Positions 1-5,977 of a stretch of 6,479 bases of DNA are shown here, in pieces. Position 1 is the first letter of the stretch; the number at the start of each line of letters is the position of its first letter. The stretch spans positions 1-6,479 of the forward strand of contig JAGQLK010000068.1 in the NCBI GenBank assembly GCA_020429485.1, written 5' to 3'. The translations under genes were made by a program, and so were the position numbers. This DNA comes from Candidatus Dojkabacteria bacterium (lineage in GTDB: Bacteria; Patescibacteriota; Dojkabacteria; B142; OLB20). The notes beneath the pieces are model-generated. The model was not told the origin of the DNA and ran no database searches. It saw nothing but the letters and a program-made list of their open reading frames with translations.

Positions 1-1
1 G

Positions 2-445
2 CAGGATGCTTATAAGGGATTAATGCCAGCTGAGCTTCTTGATAACCTTTCTATTGACCAGAAGATTAAACTTTGGGAGTCGCTATTATCCAGCGATAAC
101 AAAGATACAATTGTTTTTGTAGCAACAGAAGGAGAGTCAATCATAGGCTTCACTAGTATTGGCAAGAGCAGGGATCCTGAAGCCACAGAAGAAATTGGTG
201 AGATATATACAATTTACGTAGATCATAACCACTATCGAAAAGGTGCTGGTAAATTACTTTTAGATGCAGTCCAAGTAGAGTTAAAAGAGCTTGGATTCAG
301 CAAAGCAACGCTATGGGTTTTAGAGACTAATATTCAAGGGAGAAATTTCTATGAAAAGAATGGGTGGCAAATCACTGAAGGGAAGAAGACAGAAGAAAGA
401 AATGGTTATAAATTAGACGAAGTAAAATACAAAAAAATACTATGA
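2..445 (+). CDS. GNAT-family N-acetyltransferase, 5' end missing
   Basis: Member of the GNAT fold, which transfers an acetyl group from acetyl-CoA to an amine; the acceptor cannot be read from sequence. The frame is open to the left edge of the window, and the codons before the first ATG (at 23) read QDAYKGL. This matches the conserved GNAT N-terminal pattern AYxGLxPxxxLDxLS, so the ATG at 23 is an internal methionine and the true start lies upstream. Numbering from that Met, motif A with the acetyl-CoA pyrophosphate loop is at 61-80 (YRKGAG at 71-76; the usual first Q/R is Y). Motif B is at 95-115, with LWVLETN and the typical FYEKNGW. The C-terminus is complete, ending in TGA. The stop overlaps the next gene's start by 4 bases (ATGA), so the two are probably translationally coupled. 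Family call is sure; substrate unknown. Confidence 0.93.
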   Translation, partial: QDAYKGLMPAELLDNLSIDQKIKLWESLLSSDNKDTIVFVATEGESIIGFTSIGKSRDPEATEEIGEIYTIYVDHNHYRKGAGKLLLDAVQVELKELGFSKATLWVLETNIQGRNFYEKNGWQITEGKKTEERNGYKLDEVKYKKIL

Positions 446-828
446 ACTTTACCAAAACAAAAATCGAGCCAAATTATCACAATCCAGAAGGTGTAGCTGT
501 ATTCAATATTAAAGACATTACCCTTCCAGATGACTTTGATGCAAAAGAGCAATATTTCGTCAAATTTCCACCAGGAGGTATAGGAGGTAATCATAAGCAC
601 CCTCGTACTGAAATATTCCTAGTAACAGGTGATGGAATGACTTTCGTGTGGCAGGATAAAGATGGTATCATTCACCAAGAGAATATGTGCGCTGATGGAT
701 ATTTCCTTTACAGGGTAAATCCATGGCTACCACATGCAGTAATTAATAACTCCAAGGAATCTATCGGTACAATGATTGAATTTGCCGATGGACCTCAGAC
801 AGACGTAGAACATATTAAACTTATATAA
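442..828 (+). CDS. Small single-domain cupin protein
   Basis: A 128-residue protein that is essentially one cupin beta-barrel. Cupin motif 1 appears as GGNHKHPRTEIF, with H51, H53 and E57 as expected metal ligands. Motif 2 appears as NPWLPHAVIN, giving the fourth ligand H98 and the conserved N102. All four metal positions are therefore present, so a metal-binding enzyme or sensor is plausible. Family members include dioxygenases, isomerases/epimerases and small-molecule binding proteins; nothing here selects one. There is no signal peptide, so it should be cytosolic. The ATG overlaps the GNAT stop (ATGA), and the TAA stop is 2 bases before gatC, so it is very likely in the same transcript. 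No Shine-Dalgarno motif precedes the start; the preceding bases are an A-rich run. Confidence 0.88.
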   Translation: MNFTKTKIEPNYHNPEGVAVFNIKDITLPDDFDAKEQYFVKFPPGGIGGNHKHPRTEIFLVTGDGMTFVWQDKDGIIHQENMCADGYFLYRVNPWLPHAVINNSKESIGTMIEFADGPQTDVEHIKLI

Positions 829-830
829 CT

Positions 831-1130
831 ATGGCAAAACTAACTAAAGACGACATTAAAAAAGTTGCAGACCTTATTAAAATTCACATTCCAGAAGAAG
901 AACTTGATAATTATCTTAGCCAGCTTGAAACAGCATTAGATCCAGTAAACGACTTCGAAGAATTAGATACTAAAGGTGTTGCTATTACATCACAGACTAT
1001 TGGCACCAAAAATATAAATAGGAAGGACGAAGTTAAACCAAGTCTATCTCAAAGGGATGCCTTATTAAATGGCAAGAATATTAAAAATGGTTATTTTACA
1101 GTTCAACAAGTAATTAATGATGGAAACTAA
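831..1130 (+). CDS. gatC: Glutamyl/aspartyl-tRNA amidotransferase subunit C
   Basis: GatC is the small subunit of GatCAB, which wraps between GatA and GatB and stabilises the complex that amidates misacylated Glu-tRNA(Gln)/Asp-tRNA(Asn). At 99 residues the length is normal. The pattern fits the family: an N-terminal helical part (LTKDDIKKVADLIKIHI), a middle LETALDPVNDFEELDTKGV segment like the family's L-x-x-I-L-x-x-V-x-x-L-x-x-x-D-T-x-x-V, and a C-terminal RKDEVKPSLSQRDALLNGKN followed by GYFTVQQVI, matching the usual 'R-x-D-x-V...LLxNAP...GxFxVPxVI' end. Context confirms it: gatA follows with an 11- to 14-base overlap. No Shine-Dalgarno motif is visible. Whether it serves Gln, Asn or both depends on which tRNA synthetases the genome has, which is not visible here. 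Confidence 0.94.
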   Translation: MAKLTKDDIKKVADLIKIHIPEEELDNYLSQLETALDPVNDFEELDTKGVAITSQTIGTKNINRKDEVKPSLSQRDALLNGKNIKNGYFTVQQVINDGN

Positions 1131-2532
1131 AGGATTAACAATTGCTAAAGCAAAAGAAGCATTTTCTAAGGGAGAATATACCTCTCAAGAATTATTGAAT
1201 GCTCATATTAACAAAATTAGTGAACTAGATAATAAATTACATGCATTTGTAGATACTACTTTTGAACAAGCAGCCGAGTCTCTAGAAGTGACTGGGAAGC
1301 CGTTATCTGGCATACCTGCATCAATCAAAGATAACTTCAATTGGAAAGGGACTAAGACCACTGCTAGCTCCAATATCTTGAAGAACTACATCTCTCCATA
1401 TAATGCTACAGTAACTGAGAGACTTATTGAAAATGGTGGGTGCCTAGTTGGCAAAACTAATATGGATGCATTCGCCCACGGTTCAAGTACTGAAACATCT
1501 GATTTTTTTACTACTTTGAATCCCTATAATGAAGAACATGTTGCTGGTGGTTCAAGTGGTGGAAGTGCAGTAGCAGTTGCTACTGGTATGAGTGTCTATG
1601 CAATCGGGTCAGAAACAGCAGGATCAGTAAGAGGACCTGCATCATGGTGTGGTGTATATGGATTTACACCAACCTATGGAAGAATAAGTAGATATGGTGT
1701 TATCGCAATGGGATCGTCTCTAGATAGACCAGGTGTCTTTACTAACAATGTAGAAGACGCTGCCCTGCTTCTAGATCTACTTTCTGGCAAGGATGAAAGG
1801 GATGCAACTTCTATTCAAGAACCTGCAATGGACACTGCAAGTAATCTCGATGCAACTCTAACTGGCAAAAGAATTGGAATACCTAAACAGTATTTTGATG
1901 ATAGGATCAATAAAGAAGTCATAGCAGCTATCGAAGAAGCTATTGCAGTTTATAAGAAAGCAGGTGCAGAAATTATTGAATTAGATCTTCTAGATCCTAA
2001 GTATTCAATTGCTGTCTACACTGTTGTTCAGAGAAGTGAAGTTTCTTCTAACTTGGCCAGAATTGATGGTATTAGATATGGGCATTATTCTGATATAGAA
2101 GCAGAGACTATTCTTGATCAAATTTCATATAACAGAGGTGAAGGTTTTGGAAATGAGGCAAAGCAAAGAAGTATGACCGGGGCGTACACACTTTCTGCAG
2201 GTTACTACGATGCGTATTATAAAAAGGCACAGCAAGTAAGAACGCTTATCATTGAAGACTTTGCAAAGGCATTTACGAAAGTAGACCTAATTCTTGGGCC
2301 AACAATGCCTGAGACAGCACCTAAGCTAGGTGTAACCAAGAACAATCCTCTTTTCGGTGAATTAGCAGATGTATTGACTGAGCCAAGTGCATTAGCGGGA
2401 CTTCCTTGTATAAGCATTCCTGTTGGCTATGACAGCAAAGGCCTCCCAATTGGTATGCAACTAATCGGTAATCAGTTCGCAGAACAGGATGTATTAAATG
2501 CAGCTTACGGATATCAACAATTAACAATATAA
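1117..2532 (+). CDS. gatA: Glutamyl/aspartyl-tRNA amidotransferase subunit A (glutaminase)
   Basis: GatA hydrolyses glutamine and sends the ammonia through a channel to GatB. It belongs to the amidase-signature family; 471 residues is a typical length. The Ser-cisSer-Lys triad is intact: K71 in SIKDN, S146 in the AGGSSGGS loop and nucleophile S170 in ETAGSVRGP. Spacing (99 residues from K to S) equals that of the S. aureus enzyme. R351 in AKQRSMTG and D418 in ELADVLTEP match the positions I recall as glutamine-binding (R358 and D425 in S. aureus). Deviations from the common consensus: ETAGSVRGP for DTGGSIRQP, GFTPTYG for GLKPTYG, LDRPGVF for LDQIGP. I recall ETAGS/ASWCGV from CPR GatA, so this may be lineage-typical. 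Two ATGs in tandem (1117 and 1120) are both possible starts; either overlaps the gatC end. The stop is 1 base before the next gene. Confidence 0.97.
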   Translation: MMETKGLTIAKAKEAFSKGEYTSQELLNAHINKISELDNKLHAFVDTTFEQAAESLEVTGKPLSGIPASIKDNFNWKGTKTTASSNILKNYISPYNATVTERLIENGGCLVGKTNMDAFAHGSSTETSDFFTTLNPYNEEHVAGGSSGGSAVAVATGMSVYAIGSETAGSVRGPASWCGVYGFTPTYGRISRYGVIAMGSSLDRPGVFTNNVEDAALLLDLLSGKDERDATSIQEPAMDTASNLDATLTGKRIGIPKQYFDDRINKEVIAAIEEAIAVYKKAGAEIIELDLLDPKYSIAVYTVVQRSEVSSNLARIDGIRYGHYSDIEAETILDQISYNRGEGFGNEAKQRSMTGAYTLSAGYYDAYYKKAQQVRTLIIEDFAKAFTKVDLILGPTMPETAPKLGVTKNNPLFGELADVLTEPSALAGLPCISIPVGYDSKGLPIGMQLIGNQFAEQDVLNAAYGYQQLTI

Positions 2533-2533
2533 A

Positions 2534-3439
2534 GTGGACGACACAGCTATTCTAAAAAGCTATAAAATTACACAACCTGAGTTACTTGGGAAAGGAGCTC
2601 AATCTAGAACATATGATTATACAGATCATGAAGTTGTTAGAATTATCGACAAAACTAGCATAGAACTAACTCAACGTTTAAAGAATTTCTATGACAAAGT
2701 AAATTCCAAGGCACATGTTAGTTTTTCTCTGCCAAAGATTTTAGAGATAAAAGAATTTGGCGAACAAATAGCAGTCATTGAAAAAAAGCTTATCGGACAA
2801 AGGGCAGATAGATTAATTGCAAGATTAGATGTTAATGATAAGCAGATAGCTCTTCAGAACTATATCAATGCACTTCTAGAAATAAAGAATATAGAATTTG
2901 ATTCTGAAATCTACGGAGAGTTGCTTATCGAGAATCGCAAGCCAATCACTGCAGATAGCTGGGTAGGTTTCTTAAAAAGCAGCGTACAATTCTCATATCA
3001 GAGATCATTAAAAGATTTTGAAGTAGATTTACCTGATCATAAAGCTATTCTAGATAAGTATCTCCAGGAGCTTGAGAACTATGAATTCAAAGATCATGAT
3101 CATCTTGTGCACGGAGATTATTATTTTGAAAATATATTCATGACGAATGATATGAAAGTCTCTGCCCTATTTGATTTCAGTGCGCTAACAGTATACGGAG
3201 ATTGGAGAATGGATTTGGGTGGTGCTATAGACTGGATGAATCAATATGAGTTTATTGATACTAAGGATTATGAATTTACGCGCGACTATCTAAAAGAAAA
3301 ACTTGGAAATTCTGTATCTGAACAGGATCTTCGATTGTATAAAATATTTTATAGCTTCAGATTTTCGGATTGCAAACAAGATGATCCTAAAATATACCAA
3401 TGGAGTATTAATCATTTAAACAATTATCTACAAACATGA
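2534..3439 (+). CDS. Aminoglycoside-phosphotransferase/choline-kinase-like protein
   Basis: A 301-residue protein of the APH (protein-kinase-like) fold. These enzymes phosphorylate small molecules such as aminoglycosides, choline, homoserine or sugars; some act on proteins or fructosamines. Visible motifs: a glycine-rich nucleotide loop LLGKGAQSRTY at 17-27, a strand EVVRI where R36 takes the usual Lys/Arg position, the catalytic loop LVHGDYYFENIF with H193, D195 and N200, and the metal-binding FDFSAL with D214, followed by GDWRMDLGG (D223, D227). The active site looks complete, so it should be a working kinase; the substrate cannot be inferred. The start is GTG, 1 base after the gatA stop, with no alternative nearby start or Shine-Dalgarno motif. 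The TGA stop overlaps the gatB ATG (ATGA). Its placement between gatA and gatB ties its expression to the amidotransferase. A resistance role is possible but unsupported. Confidence 0.88.
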   Translation: MDDTAILKSYKITQPELLGKGAQSRTYDYTDHEVVRIIDKTSIELTQRLKNFYDKVNSKAHVSFSLPKILEIKEFGEQIAVIEKKLIGQRADRLIARLDVNDKQIALQNYINALLEIKNIEFDSEIYGELLIENRKPITADSWVGFLKSSVQFSYQRSLKDFEVDLPDHKAILDKYLQELENYEFKDHDHLVHGDYYFENIFMTNDMKVSALFDFSALTVYGDWRMDLGGAIDWMNQYEFIDTKDYEFTRDYLKEKLGNSVSEQDLRLYKIFYSFRFSDCKQDDPKIYQWSINHLNNYLQT

Positions 3440-4869
3440 AATACGAACCAATAATAGGTCTTGAAGTTCATCTTCAGCCCAAAACTAAATCTAAAATGTT
3501 CTGCGGATGTGATGCGGACTACTTCGGCAAACAGCCAAACACTCATACATGTCCTGTATGCCTTGGATTACCGGGTGCATTACCAGTGCCCAATGAAGAG
3601 GCCTTAGATAAATGTGTAAAGCTAGCATTAGCATTGAACTGCAAGATCAATAAAGAATCTAAATTTGATAGAAAGAATTACTTTTACCCTGATCTTCCAA
3701 AGGGCTATCAGATCTCACAATATGATTTACCACTTGGATACGAAGGTTTTGTAGAAATAGATATAGATGGTGACTCCAGGAGAATCAGACTAACTAGAAT
3801 CCATATTGAAGAAGATACAGGTAAATCATTACATGAGGGTGACTTAACATTGTTGGATTTCAATAAATCTGGAATGCCTCTTTTAGAGATAGTAACTGAG
3901 CCTGATTTTGTAGATGAAATTGAAGTTGAACAATTTGCTAAACGCTTACGACAGATTGTAAGGTACCTTGATATTAGCGATGCAGACATGGAAAAAGGTC
4001 AAATGCGATTTGAGCTTAATATGTCTGTGAGAGAAACAGGTAGCAAAGAACTCCCTGACTATAAGGTTGAGGTGAAAAATATTGGATCAATATCTGTTCT
4101 ACAGAAAGTAATTGCATTTGAATTCAAACGACAGACAGAGTTATTAGAAAAAGGTGAGAAACCAGCACAAGAAACTCGTGGTCTTAAAGACATGACCGGC
4201 GAAACGTTAAGCCAAAGAGTAAAAGAAGACTCTGAGGACTATAGATATTTCCCTGAGCCAGACATACCACCAATTACATATTCTGATGAGAAAATAGAAG
4301 AAATAAAAACGACTATAGGTGAACTTCCAAATGAGAAGAAACATCGATTTATTGATCAATATAACTTAGAACCAAGCGCTGCAGAAACATTAGTAGCAAC
4401 TAAAAGAAAAGCGGATTGGTTTGAAGATTCAATCAAAGATATTTCAGATAAAGCACTTATTGCAGAAATCGCAAAGTGGTATGTTGGTGACGTAATAGGA
4501 CTACTTAAAGCAGATAAAAAGTCACTTTCGAGCTTAAAGTTTCCACCAGCCGACCTTGCTAAACTTGTATCTTTAGTTAAAGAAGGTAAGTTAACAGGTA
4601 CATTAGGAAAACAGGTACTAGCAAAGATGTACAAAACTGGAGATAAGCCAGATGATATTGTAGCTGCTGAAGGCCTTGAAGTGGTAGATGATGAGAGCGA
4701 ACTTAAAGCTATTGCACAAAAGGTTATTGATGAAAATCCTAAAGTAGTAGCAGATATTAGCAAGAACCCAAATGCAATTAAATTCCTTCTAGGTCAAATT
4801 ATGAAAGAAACTAGAGGTAAAGCAAATCCCAAGACAGCCGAGAAAATACTTGAATCTTTATTTGCATAA
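3436..4869 (+). CDS. gatB: Glutamyl/aspartyl-tRNA amidotransferase subunit B
   Basis: GatB binds the misacylated tRNA, activates its side-chain carboxyl with ATP, and completes transamidation with ammonia from GatA. At 477 residues it is full length. Seen: N-terminal IGLEVHLQPKTKSKMFCGC, then NTHTCPVCLGLPGALPVPN, giving four cysteines (C23, C25, C39, C42) that fit the zinc site found in many GatB proteins but absent in S. aureus. Next come KFDRKNYFYPDLPKGYQISQ at 76-95, HIEEDTGKS at 123-131 and DYRYFPEPD at 268-276. The helical and YqeY-like tRNA-binding tail covers about 330-477, with FLLGQIMKETRGKANPK near the end. The usual RCDANVS segment reads RFELNMS (191-197), a divergence I also associate with some CPR GatB. 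The ATG overlaps the kinase stop. The TAA merges into the A-tract of the terminator downstream. Confidence 0.97.
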   Translation: MKYEPIIGLEVHLQPKTKSKMFCGCDADYFGKQPNTHTCPVCLGLPGALPVPNEEALDKCVKLALALNCKINKESKFDRKNYFYPDLPKGYQISQYDLPLGYEGFVEIDIDGDSRRIRLTRIHIEEDTGKSLHEGDLTLLDFNKSGMPLLEIVTEPDFVDEIEVEQFAKRLRQIVRYLDISDADMEKGQMRFELNMSVRETGSKELPDYKVEVKNIGSISVLQKVIAFEFKRQTELLEKGEKPAQETRGLKDMTGETLSQRVKEDSEDYRYFPEPDIPPITYSDEKIEEIKTTIGELPNEKKHRFIDQYNLEPSAAETLVATKRKADWFEDSIKDISDKALIAEIAKWYVGDVIGLLKADKKSLSSLKFPPADLAKLVSLVKEGKLTGTLGKQVLAKMYKTGDKPDDIVAAEGLEVVDDESELKAIAQKVIDENPKVVADISKNPNAIKFLLGQIMKETRGKANPKTAEKILESLFA

Positions 4870-4904
4870 AAAAACCCTGAACTGATTGTTCAGGGTAGTT
4901 TTTT
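4868..4904. terminator. Bidirectional intrinsic terminator
   Basis: A perfect 9-bp stem, ACCCTGAAC (4874-4882) and GTTCAGGGT (4888-4896), encloses a 5-base loop. On the + strand it is followed by AG and six Ts; on the - strand six Ts follow directly (the As at 4868-4873 on the + strand). It should end the gatCAB transcript and also the opposing membrane-gene transcript. The left A-tract overlaps the gatB stop codon, leaving no spare sequence. Confidence 0.93.
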
Positions 4905-4918
4905 ACTTAAGCTTATTC

Positions 4919-5050
4919 TTAAGAAGCAAATACTAGATATCCGAGTAAAAATCCTACGAATAAGAACAATATTGCTGTAAATGCTAACAAAGTTGTATTC
5001 GTTTCTCCTCCAGATGGTTTACTTGCTGTACTAGTCTTCTTTTTTGCCAT
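4919..5050 (-). CDS. 43-residue single-pass membrane protein
   Basis: Unrecognised small protein, below the usual length cut-off for gene calling. It begins MAKKKTSTASKPSGGE, a basic and then polar tail of about 20 residues, followed by one hydrophobic segment at about 21-42 (FTAILFLFVGFLLGYLVF at 24-41), and stops two residues after it. By the positive-inside rule the N-terminus should be cytoplasmic and almost nothing emerges outside. The membrane segment matches that of the larger upstream protein at 11 of 18 positions, including FVGFL and a following G, which supports both genes being real and related. It starts 19 bases after that gene's stop and ends about 22 bases before the bidirectional terminator, so the two likely share a transcript. 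No Shine-Dalgarno motif. A regulatory or partner role for the larger protein is only a guess. Confidence 0.75.
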   Translation of the reverse strand: MAKKKTSTASKPSGGETNTTLLAFTAILFLFVGFLLGYLVFAS

Positions 5051-5069
5051 TGTGATAAGAATTTAAGAA

Positions 5070-5696
5070 TTAATTTACTTTAACTGATGATAACATCATA
5101 TTAACATCTTCTTTCATCATTTCATCTAACCCTTCAGCAACAGTAACCTGATAGCTCAAGCCACCATCCAATTCAACACAGTATTTCATTACTGCACCAG
5201 GATCTTCCATAGTCATTCCTTCTTCATGAAGTGTTAACATTGCACCCATCATGGTTCCAAATTCACCTTCTTTATTCTCTAGAACCATCATACCACCGAA
5301 TTCATCATCTACAGCTAGATCACCATAACAACTCATTCCCTCTTCTAAAGCTACTAGTCCTGGATCTAGAGTTACAACAGTCACACCATCAGCAGATAAT
5401 GCACCTGTTTCAACATCATACATCCATTCTTCAGGATATTCGAAAGATACCGTACCATCTTCGTATTCTACATCTGCACTCATCTTGCCTTGCATTGAAT
5501 CTGGCTTGTAAATACGTAGGTAGTTACCTCCGTTGTTGTTAAGTTCTACTTTTACAGTATCACTCACATAAATAAAGTAGAAAAGAACGAATCCGAAGAG
5601 AAATCCTACAAAGAAGAAGATTATCGCAACGAATCCTACCATGGGACCAAGTGCCTTATGATCTGCCATGGAATGCTTGTTTTCTTTCTTTTCCAT
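5070..5696 (-). CDS. Membrane-anchored acidic, Met-rich exterior protein
   Basis: Unrecognised 208-residue protein. Residues 1-16 are short, charged and probably cytoplasmic; 18-43 form one strong membrane segment (FVAIIFFFVGFLFGFVLF at 22-39) without a lipobox or clear cleavage site, so it is probably an uncleaved anchor. The exterior part (48-208) is strongly acidic, about 33 Asp/Glu against 8 Lys/Arg by my count. The protein has 19 methionines, several in pairs, and two cysteines, C123 and C173, which could form a disulfide. The pattern FEYPEEW (86-91 region) and the closing MLSSVKV resemble the first strand and last helix-strand of PsbP/Mog1-like domains ('F-x-Y-P-x-x-W ... iL-x-S-F-K'); this is a weak inference from pattern only. 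M1 is chosen as start; M10 (5669) is an alternative. The small membrane protein follows in the same direction. Confidence 0.85.
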   Translation of the reverse strand: MEKKENKHSMADHKALGPMVGFVAIIFFFVGFLFGFVLFYFIYVSDTVKVELNNNGGNYLRIYKPDSMQGKMSADVEYEDGTVSFEYPEEWMYDVETGALSADGVTVVTLDPGLVALEEGMSCYGDLAVDDEFGGMMVLENKEGEFGTMMGAMLTLHEEGMTMEDPGAVMKYCVELDGGLSYQVTVAEGLDEMMKEDVNMMLSSVKVN

Positions 5697-5745
5697 AAAA
5701 AGCTATTTTAATAAATATATATATTTACCTTCATTAAACAATATT

Positions 5746-5775
5746 TTGAGAAACAAGTCACTATCTTGTTAAAAT
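5746..5775 (+). promoter_or_regulatory. Sigma70-like promoter of the 56-residue gene
   Basis: TTGAGA (5746-5751), an 18-base spacer and TAAAAT (5770-5775); each box differs from consensus by one base. Transcription would start near 5782, leaving a leader of about 25 bases. The region is very A/T-rich, so chance matches are likely and the call is moderate. For the opposing gene starting at 5696 I could find only weak candidates (for example TTGTTT with a TATATT box 16 bases on, read on the - strand). Confidence 0.5.
5752..5770. repeat. Inverted repeat within the promoter spacer
   Basis: AACAAG (5752-5757) and CTTGTT (5765-5770) are a perfect 6-base inverted repeat around a 7-base centre. It fills the space between the proposed -35 and -10 boxes of the + strand promoter and touches both. 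A repressor operator would be placed this way, but a 6-base half-site in A/T-rich DNA may also be chance. It lies in the shared region between the divergent genes starting at 5696 and 5807, so it could affect both. Confidence 0.45.
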
Positions 5776-5806
5776 TTAGTAAGTTAATTTATTACGCAAA
5801 GTAATT

Positions 5807-5977
5807 ATGAAAGACATAGTTGAACGTAAAGAAGTTTGGGATCCAGACGCATACCGAATAAGAATCAAACTTGGCGAAGATGAATTTATGTTTCAAAGCC
5901 CTGATAGAGCTACTTTTGAAGAAATAGGTTTAGACTTACTGAAAAAAACTTTCGGTAGATATAGCGATCTGGAATAA
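5807..5977 (+). CDS. Hypothetical protein, 56 residues
   Basis: Unrecognised small protein, read directly from the sequence: MKDIVERKEVWDPDAY, then RIRIKLGEDEFMFQ, then SPDRATFEEIGLDLLKKTFG and a short acidic tail. The residue pattern suggests two beta strands (17-22 and 26-30) followed by one amphipathic helix (34-49). It has no cysteine, signal peptide or membrane segment, so it should be cytosolic. Support for coding: an ATG following a plausible promoter, an unbroken frame with a normal amino-acid mix, and a TAA whose next base is the stop of the opposing gene, so the two frames meet without overlapping. No Shine-Dalgarno motif. Its function and partners are unknown; the neighbouring membrane gene is divergent and shares the upstream region. 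Confidence 0.68.
   Translation: MKDIVERKEVWDPDAYRIRIKLGEDEFMFQSPDRATFEEIGLDLLKKTFGRYSDLE

Noticed and set aside
23..445. The ATG at 23 as the true start of the acetyltransferase
   Set aside because: The upstream in-frame residues (AYKGL) belong to the conserved GNAT N-terminus, so the gene begins before the window.
406..600. Open frame of 64 residues on the - strand, Phe/Ile/Trp-rich
   Set aside because: It lies across the GNAT-cupin junction antisense to the cupin metal motif; its hydrophobic look comes from reading A-rich coding DNA backwards.
2217..2527. Two overlapping open frames on the - strand
   Set aside because: Both are antisense to the conserved end of gatA and overlap each other.
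3708..3989. Open frame of 93 residues on the - strand
   Set aside because: Antisense to the conserved core of gatB; Ser/Ile-rich with no recognisable domain.
4356..4763. Open frame of 135 residues on the - strand
   Set aside because: Antisense to gatB; Ser/Leu-rich composition typical of a reverse-strand shadow.
1..4869. Recoded UGA (glycine) as in Gracilibacteria/Absconditabacteria
   Set aside because: TGA ends two genes at ATGA overlaps (445 and 3439) exactly where the next gene starts, and the conserved proteins read through without in-frame TGA.
4906..4923. CTTAAG-CTTATT-CTTAAG repeat after the terminator
   Set aside because: Only 6-base palindromic halves in A/T-rich DNA, without a T-tract; it overlaps the stop of the small membrane gene and is probably chance.
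5231..5542. Open frame of 103 residues on the + strand
   Set aside because: It lies wholly antisense to the 208-residue membrane protein gene, is His/Leu-rich with odd composition, and has no promoter or family likeness.
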